This document shows positions 26,329-38,504 of a stretch of DNA of 64,000 nt, in pieces; positions within the stretch are counted from its first letter, which is position 1, and each line of letters begins with the position of its first letter. The DNA lies in the NCBI RefSeq assembly GCF_001425385.1, contig NZ_LMQO01000006.1:119344-183343 (forward strand). Direction: 5' to 3'. This DNA comes from Sphingomonas sp. Leaf407. GTDB taxonomy: Bacteria; Pseudomonadota; Alphaproteobacteria; Sphingomonadales; Sphingomonadaceae. The position numbers and the translations under genes are program-made. The notes under the pieces were generated by a model that searched no databases, was not told the DNA's origin, and worked only from the letters and a program-made list of their open reading frames with translations.

Positions 26329-26753
26329 CTTGGCAATTTCCCCTGTCGTGCGGCGACCATGAAGCCGGTCGCGGCGGCACCAAGATTCGATATCGTCCAT
26401 AGCCAGAACCCCGGTCCAGTCCCTTTGAAGGCCCAGAACGCCGGCCGAAGGAACAGGTCGAACGCCTGCAACGTCGTGAGCAGCAGTAAGGCGGACCATC
26501 CGATCAGCCAGCGCCGCCCCATGCCCCAGGACGACAGTCCGGCGAGAACCCCGAACAGCGCGACATTGGCCAGCCAGCCGAACTGATACGCCGGCAGCGC
26601 ATGATAGCCGTTCAGCAACAGCGCCCAGCCGCTCAGCATCGGCGTCGCGCCCCACATCCCGACATTGATCGCCGGCAGCCACAGGCTGATCGCCCAGCCG
26701 AGCAGGAACGGCATCGTCCGCACCAGCGCCGGGGAACGCCGCACCGCTGTCAC
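26325..26753 (-). CDS. Small four-helix integral membrane protein, unknown function
   Basis: 142 residues from GTG 26753, whose GTGA overlaps the mmsA stop; it ends in an ATGA overlap with the deacetylase gene. Four hydrophobic segments are visible (about 16-32, 45-75, 83-105, 120-137), with basic residues at the C-terminus (VAARQGKLPR). I do not recognise a named family. A possible partner of the exported deacetylase, from the coupling alone. Confidence 0.75.
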   Translation of the reverse strand: MTAVRRSPALVRTMPFLLGWAISLWLPAINVGMWGATPMLSGWALLLNGYHALPAYQFGWLANVALFGVLAGLSSWGMGRRWLIGWSALLLLTTLQAFDLFLRPAFWAFKGTGPGFWLWTISNLGAAATGFMVAARQGKLPR

Positions 26754-28288
26754 CCCATCGTCGGGATGACGAACGCATCCTGCGTCCGCGCCGCCGCGCC
26801 ATCCTCGGCTTGGGTGCCGAGCACCGATCCGTCGGGCCAGCGCTGGGTGATTGTCTTGACCCTGGTCCAGAAGCGCACGCCCTCTTCGCCGTGCTGGTTC
26901 ATGTCGCCGAACGCACTGCGCTTCCACCCGCCGAAGCTGTGATAGGCCACCGGCACCGGGATCGGCACGTTGATGCCGACCATGCCGACGTTGACCCGCG
27001 CGGCGAACTCGCGCGCGGCATGGCCGTTGCGGGTGAAGATCGCGACGCCGTTGCCATATTGATGCTCGCTCGGCAGGCGCACCGCGCTCTCGAAATCGGG
27101 CGCGCGGACGATTTGCAGGACCGGCCCGAAGATTTCCTCGCGGTATGCCGACATGGCGGGCGTCACATGATCGAATAGCGTCGGCCCGACGAAGAAGCCG
27201 CGCTCATGCCCTTGCAGGCGGAACCCGCGCCCGTCGACGACCAGCTCGGCGCCTTCCTCGACCCCCTTGGCGATCCAGCTTTCGACCCGCGCCTTGTGCG
27301 CCGCGTTCACCACCGGGCCGTAATGCGCCTCGGGATCGGTCGACACGCCGACGCGCAGCGCGTGGATCGCCGGGATCAGTTTTTCGCGTAAGGCCTCGGC
27401 GGTCTTGTCGCCCACCGGCACCACCACCGGCAGCGCCATGCAGCGCTCGCCCGCCGATCCGAACGCCGCGCCCGCCAGATCGGCGACGACCTGATCGAGA
27501 TCGGCGTCGGGCATGACGATGCCGTGGTTCTTGGCCCCGCCCATCGCCTGCACCCGCTTGCCCGCCGCGACGCCGCGCCGATAGACATAATGCGCGATGT
27601 CGCTCGACCCGACGAAGCTGACCGCGCCGATCGCGGGATGATCGAGGATCGCATCGACCACGGTCTTGTCGCCATGGACCACCTGCAAGATGCCCTCGGG
27701 TGCGCCCGCCTCGCGCATCAGTTCGGCAAGGCGCACCGGCACCGACGGATCGCGCTCGCTGGGTTTCAGGATGAAGGCGTTGCCGCACGCGATGGCGACG
27801 CCGAACATCCACATCGGGATCATCGCCGGGAAATTGAACGGCGTGATCCCCGCGCCGATGCCTACGGCCAACCGCATCGAATAGACGTCGATGCCCGGCC
27901 CCGCGCCCTGCGTATGATCGCCCTTCAACAGATGCGGCACGCCGCAGGCGAATTCGATGACGTCCAGCCCGCGCTGGATGTCGCCCTTCGAATCGGCGAT
28001 GACCTTGCCATGCTCGCTCGACAGCAGTTCGGCGAGCGAATCCATGTTCGCCTCGACCAGTTCCTTGAATCGGAACAGCACGCGCGCCCGGCGCTGCGGG
28101 TTGGTCGCCCCCCACGCCGGCTGCGCGGCAAGCGCGGCGGCAACCGCACGTTGAACATCGGCAACCGCACCCAGCCGGACATGCGCCTGCACCTCGCCCC
28201 GATTGGGATCGAACACCGCGCCGAAGGGGCCGCCCTCGTCGCCCGATACCGCCGTATCGCCCGCGATCACATGATCGATGACCCGCAT
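26750..28288 (-). CDS. mmsA: CoA-acylating methylmalonate-semialdehyde dehydrogenase
   Basis: 512 residues. Converts (methyl)malonate semialdehyde to propionyl-CoA or acetyl-CoA with CoA and NAD+. It has the MMSDH-specific MGGAKNHGIVMPDAD in place of the ELGG of hydrolytic ALDHs, catalytic Cys283 in GSAGERCMAL, the cofactor region ITPFNFPAMIPMWM, and YREEIFGPVLQIV. ATG 28288 has AGGAGAG just upstream. It is the first gene of the minus-strand valine operon ending at 21005, with the promoter likely in the 172-bp gap to the divergent DUF2798 gene. Confidence 0.95.
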   Translation of the reverse strand: MRVIDHVIAGDTAVSGDEGGPFGAVFDPNRGEVQAHVRLGAVADVQRAVAAALAAQPAWGATNPQRRARVLFRFKELVEANMDSLAELLSSEHGKVIADSKGDIQRGLDVIEFACGVPHLLKGDHTQGAGPGIDVYSMRLAVGIGAGITPFNFPAMIPMWMFGVAIACGNAFILKPSERDPSVPVRLAELMREAGAPEGILQVVHGDKTVVDAILDHPAIGAVSFVGSSDIAHYVYRRGVAAGKRVQAMGGAKNHGIVMPDADLDQVVADLAGAAFGSAGERCMALPVVVPVGDKTAEALREKLIPAIHALRVGVSTDPEAHYGPVVNAAHKARVESWIAKGVEEGAELVVDGRGFRLQGHERGFFVGPTLFDHVTPAMSAYREEIFGPVLQIVRAPDFESAVRLPSEHQYGNGVAIFTRNGHAAREFAARVNVGMVGINVPIPVPVAYHSFGGWKRSAFGDMNQHGEEGVRFWTRVKTITQRWPDGSVLGTQAEDGAAARTQDAFVIPTMG

Positions 28289-28460
28289 ACACTCTCCTGC
28301 GATGGCGGCCCGTCCGGTCTGTCGCCGACTCAATCCCGCGTAATATTATTGCTTGTGACATAGCGGGAGGCGGCTGTCAGCGGGAAAACGAGCCATGCCG
28401 CGCCGCGCCTGTCGGGGACGGACATGGAACCACGGCCACCGATCGACCGCTCTGCCGGCC

Positions 28461-28739
28461 ATGTCGCACGCCCCCGCCGCCGAACGCGCCCATGCCACCG
28501 TCCAGACCCGATCGCGGCTGCGCTACCGGCTGGTCGCCTCCGCGATCAACGGAGTGATATTTTCCACACTGATCGGGGCGGTCGGCGCGCTGGTGCGGGT
28601 CGGCCCCGACCAGTTCTGGGGAGCATTTGCGCAAGGCGTGCCGATCGGCTTCGCCACCGCCTTTCCGGTGTCGCTGGTGGTCGTGCCGGTCGTCCAGCGG
28701 CTGGTCGACCGGCTGTTCGGACTGAACCCGCCCGACTGA
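28461..28739 (+). CDS. DUF2798-type two-helix membrane protein
   Basis: 92 residues. Two hydrophobic segments (about 29-48 and 56-76) are separated by PDQFWGAFAQ, and the second has GFATAFPVSLVVVPVVQRLVDRLF, the common DUF2798 layout. ATG 28461 gives family-like length; the frame extends 22 codons further upstream without similarity. Function unknown. It diverges from mmsA and converges on the GH5 gene only 4 bp away. Confidence 0.72.
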   Translation: MSHAPAAERAHATVQTRSRLRYRLVASAINGVIFSTLIGAVGALVRVGPDQFWGAFAQGVPIGFATAFPVSLVVVPVVQRLVDRLFGLNPPD

Positions 28740-28743
28740 GATT

Positions 28744-29766
28744 TCAGCGCATGATCGGGCTGGCGATCCGGTCGACCGCGGCGTCCAGCCAGCCGGTGTC
28801 GTCGCGATAAAGCTGGAACGTGTTGGTGTACCCCCATGCGCAGCTCTGGATTCCGGCCGAGGCCCATGCGGTGCTGACGATCGGATAATAGCGCGCGCGC
28901 TGGTCCGCCGACCGCCCTTCCCACGCGCCATATTCGCCGACGAACGGCACGCGCCCAGTGCGCTTCACATAGGCCGCGACCTTGGCGATCGCCGCGTCGA
29001 GCTGCGCCAGATCCTGTTTGTCGCCATAGGTTTCCTTGACCTTCGGGGTCAGCCAATCGGCCTTGTCCAACCCGAAGTTCGGCGGATCGTAGAAATGGAA
29101 CGTCGGCACGACATGGGGATCGTCGGGGAAGGGCGAGGTCAGCATCGCGTCCAGCCCGGCCCATTCGGGACCATCGATCACCACCGGCCGCGTCGGATTG
29201 CTCTCGCGCACCGCCTTCAACGCCGGGGTCAGCACCGACAACAGATTGTCGGCACCCAGCTTGTCGTGCGGTTCGTTGATAAGCTCGAAATAGACGCTGT
29301 CGGGCGCGGTCCGAAATTCCTGCGCGACCTGTCGCCACAGCGCGGCGAAGCGCGGCGCCTGCCCCTTGGGATCGGTGAACAGCTCCTCATAATGGTGCAT
29401 GTCGACGATCACCGCGATGCCGTTGGCGGTGGCAAGGTCGACGATATGCCGCACCCGCTGCAGGAAGGCGGGATCGATCGCATAGGGCGGCTTCGCATCG
29501 GCATGTGCCGAGAAGCGCACCGGCAGCCGCAGCCCGGTGAAGCCCTTCGCCTTGATCCGGGTCATGTCGTCGTCGCGGAACGCGCGGCCCCATGTGGTTT
29601 CGGTCGGTGCCTCCAGCATGTTCGACAGGTTGATGCACTTGCCGAGCTTCAACGCGGCACCCTTCGCGGGCACGGCGGCGGGTGCCGGCGCATAGCGCGG
29701 TTTGGGCTGGGCGACGGCGGCGGTGGCCAGCGTCAGCGCAAGCGTGGCGGCAATGGTGTGGCGCAT
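28744..29766 (-). CDS. Secreted GH5-family glycoside hydrolase (cellulase-like)
   Basis: 340 residues with signal peptide (IAATLALTLATAAVAQ). A GH5 (beta/alpha)8 barrel is indicated by GFTGLRLPVRFS, GIAVIVDMHHYEELF, acid/base glutamate in FELINEPHDK, HFYDPPNFG and nucleophile glutamate in VPFVGEYGAWEG. It should cleave beta-1,4-linked glucans or mannans; specificity cannot be read from sequence alone. Preceded upstream by repeat A2, which separates it from uvrB. No other carbohydrate genes are nearby apart from the deacetylase. Confidence 0.92.
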   Translation of the reverse strand: MRHTIAATLALTLATAAVAQPKPRYAPAPAAVPAKGAALKLGKCINLSNMLEAPTETTWGRAFRDDDMTRIKAKGFTGLRLPVRFSAHADAKPPYAIDPAFLQRVRHIVDLATANGIAVIVDMHHYEELFTDPKGQAPRFAALWRQVAQEFRTAPDSVYFELINEPHDKLGADNLLSVLTPALKAVRESNPTRPVVIDGPEWAGLDAMLTSPFPDDPHVVPTFHFYDPPNFGLDKADWLTPKVKETYGDKQDLAQLDAAIAKVAAYVKRTGRVPFVGEYGAWEGRSADQRARYYPIVSTAWASAGIQSCAWGYTNTFQLYRDDTGWLDAAVDRIASPIMR

Positions 29767-29874
29767 GAAATCCCCTCCGGTTGTTTTGCGCGGAACGTGG
29801 CGCGGAGGGCGGCGATTGTCCAGCGTTGTCGGAAGTAACGATGATTGGTGGTCACACTGGATGACCGTCGGTTT

Positions 29875-29984
29875 CTCCCCTCCCTGACAAGGGAGGGGTT
29901 TGGGGGTGGGTAGGTCCGCGAGGGAAGGTACGCTTTCCACAACCGGCCGACCCACCCCCAGCCCCTCCCTTCCAGGGAGGGGAG
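29875..29984. repeat. Palindromic repeat family A, copy 2
   Basis: Canonical copy: CTCCCCTCCCTGACAAGGGA, a G-rich left arm (GGGTTTGGGGGTGGG), a ~40-bp centre, then CCCACCCCCAGCCCCTCCC and AGGGAGGGGAG. It lies between uvrB (stop 30000) and the GH5 gene. Confidence 0.9.
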
Positions 29985-29999
29985 CAACGCCGACCGTTC

Positions 30000-32204
<2,205 letters not shown>

Positions 32205-32268
32205 GTACCGGAATATGGGTGACGCGGAACGGGACGGCAACATCCTCGTCGGGTGGGGTCTGGATTGA

Positions 32269-32633
32269 TTCACGCGGAGGCGTGAAGGGCGCGAAGAAGA
32301 AGGTTGGGTTCGCGCAGAGGCGCGGAGGCGCGGAGGAGGTTTTATGCGCGGAACGGCGGCGCGGCTCAGGAGCAGTGGAATGTCTCCCGCCGGATACCGT
32401 CATGCCAGCGAAGGCTGGCATCTCCCGCGGCGAGGCGCGCGCCATACGACCGGGAGACCCCAGCCTTCGCTGGGGTGACGATGGTGGTGGGCCGGATGCT
32501 CGCCGATCGCGCAACCTCCTCCGCGCCTCCGCGCCTCTGCGCGAACAACCCTTCTACTTCTTCCTCCGCGTCTCCGCGCCTCCGCGTGAACCCAACCTTC
32601 TCCTTCGCGCCCTTCGCGCCTTCGCGTGAACCA
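32269..32633. repeat. Composite repeat region: family D arms enclosing family C copy 6
   Basis: The 489-bp gap between uvrB and the M20 gene holds no credible gene. Left arms (TTCACGCGGAGGCG; GCGCAGAGGCGCGGAGGCG) and two tandem right arms (CTCCGCGCCTCTGCGCGAA; CTCCGCGCCTCCGCGTGAA) of family D face each other. A family C-like palindrome (32398-32480) sits between them. Confidence 0.8.
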
Positions 32634-32693
32634 AAACCCCCTCGACACACGCCCCAAAGCCGATAGCCTGCGCCGCACAAGGGGACCCACATC

Positions 32694-34025
32694 ATGCGCA
32701 AGCTCATCGCCACCGCCGCCTGCCTGCTCGCCGCCACGCCCGCCGCCGCCGAACCCGACTGGGCAGGCGCGGTGCGTACCGATTATCAGGCGTCGCTGGG
32801 GCAAATGTGGGACTGGTTCCACCGCAACCCCGAACTGTCGTTCAAGGAGGTCAAGACCGCCGAGCGCATGGCGACCGAGCTGCGCGCCGTCCCCGGCATG
32901 GTGGTGACGCCCGGCGTCGGCGGCACCGGGGTCGTCGGCGTCTTGAGGAACGGTGCCGGCCCGACCGTGCTGGTCCGCGCCGACATGGACGGCCTGCCGG
33001 TCGAGGAAAAGTCCGGCCTGCCCAACGCCAGCAAGGCGCGGCAGGTCGGCGTCGACGGGGTCGAGGCGCCGGTGATGCACGCCTGCGGCCACGACACCCA
33101 CATCACGTCGCTGGTCGGCACCGCCCGCCGGCTGGCCGCGCTGAAGGACCGGTGGAAAGGTACGGTGGTGTTCATCGTCCAGCCCGCCGAAGAGCGCGTC
33201 GGGGGTGCGAAAGCGATGCTCGCCGACGGCCTCTACTCGCGCTTCGCGAGGCCCGACTATGCGCTGGCGTTCCACGTCGCCGCCGGCCTGCCAACCGGGA
33301 AGGTCTCGGCATCGGAGGGCATCCAGTATTCGTCGTCCGATTCGGTCGACATCACCGTCCCCGGCATCGGCGCGCACGGCGCCAGCCCGCATGCCGGCAA
33401 GGACCCGGTCTACATGGCCTCGCAACTCGTGATCGCCTTGCAGGGCCTCATCAGCCGCGAACGCCAGCCGCTCGAACCCGGTGTCATCACCGTCGGCTCG
33501 TTCCATTCGGGGCTGAAACACAACATCATCAGCGACGAGGCGAAGCTGCAGGTGACGGTGCGCGCCAACGACGAGGGCACGCGCAAGCAGTTGCTCGACG
33601 GCATCCGCCGCGTCGCGGCCGGCATCGGCACGCTGAACGGCATGCCGGCCGACAAGATGCCGGTGGTGAAGGTGATCGAGGGCACGCCGACGACGATCAA
33701 CGACGCCGCGCTCGCCCGGCGGTTGAACGCGGTGATGGCGACGACGCTGGGCGCGGGTAATGTCGTGCCGTTCGAACAGACCGGCATGGGCGCGGAGGAT
33801 TTCGCCGCCTATGTCCAGCCCGACATGCGCGTGAAGGGCTATTATTTCGCTGTCGGCGGCACGCCGGCCCGCGACATCCTGGCGGCGCAGAACGGCGGGC
33901 CGGCGGTGCCCTCGCACCATTCGCCGCTGTTCAAGGTGGCGGCCGAACCGGCGATCGTCACCGGCACGATCGCGATGACCGCGGCGGTGCTCGACCTGTT
34001 GGGGCCGGGAGCGGCGGGGCAGTAA
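32694..34025 (+). CDS. Exported M20-family amidohydrolase/peptidase
   Basis: 443 residues with signal peptide (LIATAACLLAATPAAA). M20D metal-site motifs are VLVRADMDGLPVEE, HACGHDTHITSLVGTARRL and QPAEERVGGAKAML; the dimerisation-domain motif GIGAHGASPHAGKDPV and MGAEDFAAY near the end complete the family. It should hydrolyse N-acyl amino acids or small peptides in the periplasm, using two metal ions. The signal peptide distinguishes it from cytosolic hippurate hydrolases. Converges on the glutaminase gene. Confidence 0.93.
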   Translation: MRKLIATAACLLAATPAAAEPDWAGAVRTDYQASLGQMWDWFHRNPELSFKEVKTAERMATELRAVPGMVVTPGVGGTGVVGVLRNGAGPTVLVRADMDGLPVEEKSGLPNASKARQVGVDGVEAPVMHACGHDTHITSLVGTARRLAALKDRWKGTVVFIVQPAEERVGGAKAMLADGLYSRFARPDYALAFHVAAGLPTGKVSASEGIQYSSSDSVDITVPGIGAHGASPHAGKDPVYMASQLVIALQGLISRERQPLEPGVITVGSFHSGLKHNIISDEAKLQVTVRANDEGTRKQLLDGIRRVAAGIGTLNGMPADKMPVVKVIEGTPTTINDAALARRLNAVMATTLGAGNVVPFEQTGMGAEDFAAYVQPDMRVKGYYFAVGGTPARDILAAQNGGPAVPSHHSPLFKVAAEPAIVTGTIAMTAAVLDLLGPGAAGQ

Positions 34026-34034
34026 CGCCCCGCC

Positions 34035-34946
34035 CTACCCGAACACCGACCAGTCGGCCTTGTCCGCCAGCAGCTCCAGCGCGCGGACGCCGAGGATCGA
34101 ATTGCCGTGTCGGTCGAGATTGTTCGACCACACGGCGATCGACGCGACCTGCGGCACGATGGCGAGGATGCCGCCGCCCACCCCGCTCTTGGCGGGCAGG
34201 CCGACGCGATAGGCGAAGTCGCCCGACCCGTCATATTGCCCGCTGGTCATCATCAGCGATAGCACGCGCCGCATCCGCTTGGCGCGCGCGTCGTCGCCCT
34301 CGTCGCCGGTCCGCGCGGTGCGGCTGAGGAACAGCCCGGCCTTCGCCAGCGCGCGGCAGTCGAGTTCGATCGCGCACTGGTGGGCATAGCCTTCCATCAC
34401 CGTATCGATGGCGCAGCGCAGATTGCCGTGATGCCTGGCGAAGCTCATCATCGCCCGGTTCAGGTCGCCGCTGTCGCGCGCGGTCGCCAGCACGTCGTCG
34501 TTCAGCACGACATGGGCCACCCCCGCCTCGCGCCCGACGAAATCGACGACCGTGCGGGGATCGCCGCCGTGATGTTCGGCAAGGATGTCGCACACCACCA
34601 GCGCGCCGGCGTTGATGAACGGATTGCGCGGCACGCCCTTGTTGCGTTCGAGGTCGACGATCGAATTGAACGGATCGCCCGACGGCTCGCGCCCGACCCG
34701 GTCGAACACCCCGTCGCCGACCGCCTCGAACGCCAGTTCCAGCGCGAAGACCTTGGCGATGCTCTGGAGCGGAAAGCGGATATGCGCATAGCCGCCGTGA
34801 TGCACCGCGCCGTCGGCGGTCGCCACCGCCATGGCGAACCAGTCCGGACCATAGTCGAGGTCGGGCGCAGCGGCCTTTTCGATCGTCGCGGCGTTGGCGG
34901 TGATCTCCTCCGTCACCTCGGCGACGATGCGGGCGAGATCGGTCAC
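34035..34946 (-). CDS. glsA: Glutaminase A
   Basis: 303 residues; hydrolyses L-glutamine to glutamate and ammonia. It belongs to the serine-dependent beta-lactamase-like glutaminases: catalytic Ser62-x-x-Lys65 in PLQSIAKVF, NPFINAGALVV, HHGNLRCAIDTVMEGY, MMTSGQYDGSGDFAYRVGLPAKSGVGGGI. GTG 34946 is selected over the ATG 42 bases upstream because AAGGA stands 7 bases before it and the length then equals the usual 300-310 residues. Confidence 0.95.
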   Translation of the reverse strand: MTDLARIVAEVTEEITANAATIEKAAAPDLDYGPDWFAMAVATADGAVHHGGYAHIRFPLQSIAKVFALELAFEAVGDGVFDRVGREPSGDPFNSIVDLERNKGVPRNPFINAGALVVCDILAEHHGGDPRTVVDFVGREAGVAHVVLNDDVLATARDSGDLNRAMMSFARHHGNLRCAIDTVMEGYAHQCAIELDCRALAKAGLFLSRTARTGDEGDDARAKRMRRVLSLMMTSGQYDGSGDFAYRVGLPAKSGVGGGILAIVPQVASIAVWSNNLDRHGNSILGVRALELLADKADWSVFG

Positions 34947-35046
34947 GGGCAATTCCTTGATTTGCAAGCGGTGAGGCGGCGGTAGCATGCCGCGCGTCGT
35001 CACGCGAACCGGGGTTGGTGCCACCATCGGCACCCATCGATCCCAT

Positions 35047-35142
35047 CGTCACTCCCGCGCAGGCGGGAGTCCATATACGCTGACCTCATCGATAGAACTA
35101 AAACGCCAGCGTTTATGGACTCCCGCCTGCGCGGGAATGACG
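35047..35142. repeat. Palindromic repeat family C, copy 3
   Basis: Arms CGTCACTCCCGCGCAGGCGG and CCGCCTGCGCGGGAATGACG around a ~50-bp centre, between glsA and the gspF stop, where it may end transcription of the secretion genes. Confidence 0.88.
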
Positions 35143-35177
35143 AAGCTTTGTCGGACGCGCGCCAATATCGATGGCGC

Positions 35178-36404
35178 TCAGATCGTCACCAGATTGTTGA
35201 GGTTGATGATCGGCAGCAGGATCGCCAGCACCATCATCAGCACCAGCCCGCCCATCAGCAACAGCACCATCGGCTCGACCAGCGCGACCAAAGTCGCGAC
35301 CAGCGCATCCAGTTCGCGCTCCAGTTCGCCCGACGCGCGGTCGAGCGCGGGGGCCAGCCGCCCCGACGTCTCGCCCGAGGCGACGATCGCGACCAGCATC
35401 GACGGAAAGATTTCCGCCTCCGCCATCGCCGCGCGCAAGCTCAGTCCCTCGCGCACCCGCGCGGCGACGGTCAGCGCCTTGTCGCGCACGAAGCGGTTGG
35501 GGGTGACGGCGGCGGCGGCGTGCAGCGCCTCGACCAGCGGCACCGCGCTGCCGACCAGCGTCGCGAGACTCCCGGCGAAGCGCGCGGCGTTGTGCTGCCG
35601 GCTGAACCGGCGGAACGGCGCGCGCGTCGCCAGCCGCCGGTCGAGCCGCAGCCGGTTGCCCGGCACCTTCCACCAGCGCGCACCGACCAGCACCAGCACC
35701 AGCGCGCCGATCGCGACATACAACCCGTAGTTCTGGATGAACGCCGACAGCGCGATCAGCGCCCGCGTCAGGAACGGCAGTTCCGCCCCGCGCGACACGA
35801 ACACCCGGACGATGTCGGGCACGACATAGACCATCAGCAGCACCATCATGCCGAAGCTGACGGTGGCGAGCAGCGCCGGATACATCAGCGCCAACTGCAT
35901 CTTCTGGCCATTGGCCTGCCGCGTCTCGACGAAATTGGCGAGGTGACTGAGCACGTCGGGCAACCGCCCCGACTGTTCGCCGGCCGCCACCGACGCGCGA
36001 TAGAATTCCGGGAACGCCTTGGGGTGCCGCGCCAGCCCTTGTGCGAAACTGCGTCCGTCGAGGATCGCGGCACGCACGTCGAGCAGCAGCGCCTCGACCG
36101 CCGCATTGTCGGCCTGTCCAGCGACGATGCGCAGCGATTCCTCGATCGAAATGTCCGACCCGACCAGCGTCGAAATCTGTCGCGTCAATGTCGCCAGCGC
36201 CTTGGACGACACGCCGCGCCGGAACAGCCGGGGCAACTGGACGCCGCCCAGCTTCGGCCCCTTCTCCGCCGCTTCCTCGACCGACAGCGGCAATTCGCCG
36301 CGTTCGCGCAAGGCCGCGCGGGCGGCGGCGGGGCTCGACGCCTCGATCACGCCCTTGACGGTCGCCCCGCTGCGCGACGCCGCGCGATAGGCATAGGCGG
36401 TCAT
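35178..36404 (-). CDS. gspF: Type II secretion inner-membrane platform protein GspF
   Basis: 408 residues, standard for GspF/PilC. It opens AYAYRAASRSGATVKGVIEA and has two homologous cytoplasmic domains (TRQISTLVGSDISIEESL; FAGSLATLVGSAVPLVEAL). Three membrane segments follow (about 170-195, 220-240, 375-400; the last LLLMGGLVLMMVLAILLPIINLNNL). It anchors the GspE ATPase. Separated from gspE by repeat C4 (127-bp gap). Confidence 0.96.
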   Translation of the reverse strand: MTAYAYRAASRSGATVKGVIEASSPAAARAALRERGELPLSVEEAAEKGPKLGGVQLPRLFRRGVSSKALATLTRQISTLVGSDISIEESLRIVAGQADNAAVEALLLDVRAAILDGRSFAQGLARHPKAFPEFYRASVAAGEQSGRLPDVLSHLANFVETRQANGQKMQLALMYPALLATVSFGMMVLLMVYVVPDIVRVFVSRGAELPFLTRALIALSAFIQNYGLYVAIGALVLVLVGARWWKVPGNRLRLDRRLATRAPFRRFSRQHNAARFAGSLATLVGSAVPLVEALHAAAAVTPNRFVRDKALTVAARVREGLSLRAAMAEAEIFPSMLVAIVASGETSGRLAPALDRASGELERELDALVATLVALVEPMVLLLMGGLVLMMVLAILLPIINLNNLVTI

Positions 36405-36420
36405 CGCGTGCTCGCCCTCT

Positions 36421-36515
36421 CGTCATTCCCGCGAAGGCGGGAATCCATAACCGCTACCGTATCGGCTGGAATCGTGACGTCAGCGTGTATGGGCTCCCGC
36501 CTGCGCGGGAATGCC
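36421..36515. repeat. Palindromic repeat family C, copy 4
   Basis: Arms CGTCATTCCCGCGAAGGCGG and CCGCCTGCGCGGGAATGCCG between gspE and gspF, two genes that are usually contiguous. Confidence 0.87.
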
Positions 36516-36531
36516 GGAACATGCCCCATCG

Positions 36532-38009
<1,478 letters not shown>

Positions 38010-38013
<4 letters not shown>

Positions 38014-38504
38014 GGGCGGAACCCGATGGTGGCGTTGACCCGGCCCGATGCCGATCCGCGCTGCATCGCCACCCGTTCGATCCCGATCGTGCTGGTGCGC
38101 GCGACCTCGCTCAGCCACGTCACCACCGCCGGATAGGGCGCGTCGGTCAGCGTCGCGGTGATCCCCGTGGCCCCGAGCGCGATCGCCGGTTGCAGTTGCT
38201 GCGCGGCGGCGGCGTTGGTGATGATCGTCTGCGGCGTGCCCGCGGCGACCGTCGGCGGTGCCGCCTCCAGCCGCCCGGCGGCGCGGATGCGCGCCATCAG
38301 CGTCTCGGCCTGACGAATGTCGGCGCGGGCCTGCGCGCGCGCCGCCTGCACCGGCTTCACCACGCCGTACACCAGCACCGTGCCGGCGATCAGCACCGCC
38401 AGCGTGCCGACCAGCACCCGCTCACGGCCGGTCAGTCCCTGCCACCAGCCGTCGAACCGCGCCAGCGCCGCCTCGATCCGGGCATTGCGTCGCACCACGA
38501 TCAT
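38010..38504 (-). CDS. gspM: Type II secretion protein GspM
   Basis: 164 residues with one N-terminal membrane helix (about 26-47, RVLVGTLAVLIAGTVLVYGVV) after WWQGLTGRERVL, the typical GspM opening. A short coiled coil and a ferredoxin-like periplasmic domain follow (ATLTDAPYPAVVTWLSEV, ...RVNATIGF). It pairs with GspL in the platform. ATGA overlaps on both sides (gspL, gspE). Confidence 0.92.

Noticed and set aside
32219..32666. Two overlapping ORFs on + in the uvrB-M20 gap
   Set aside because: They are translations of the D and C repeats; no conserved protein features.
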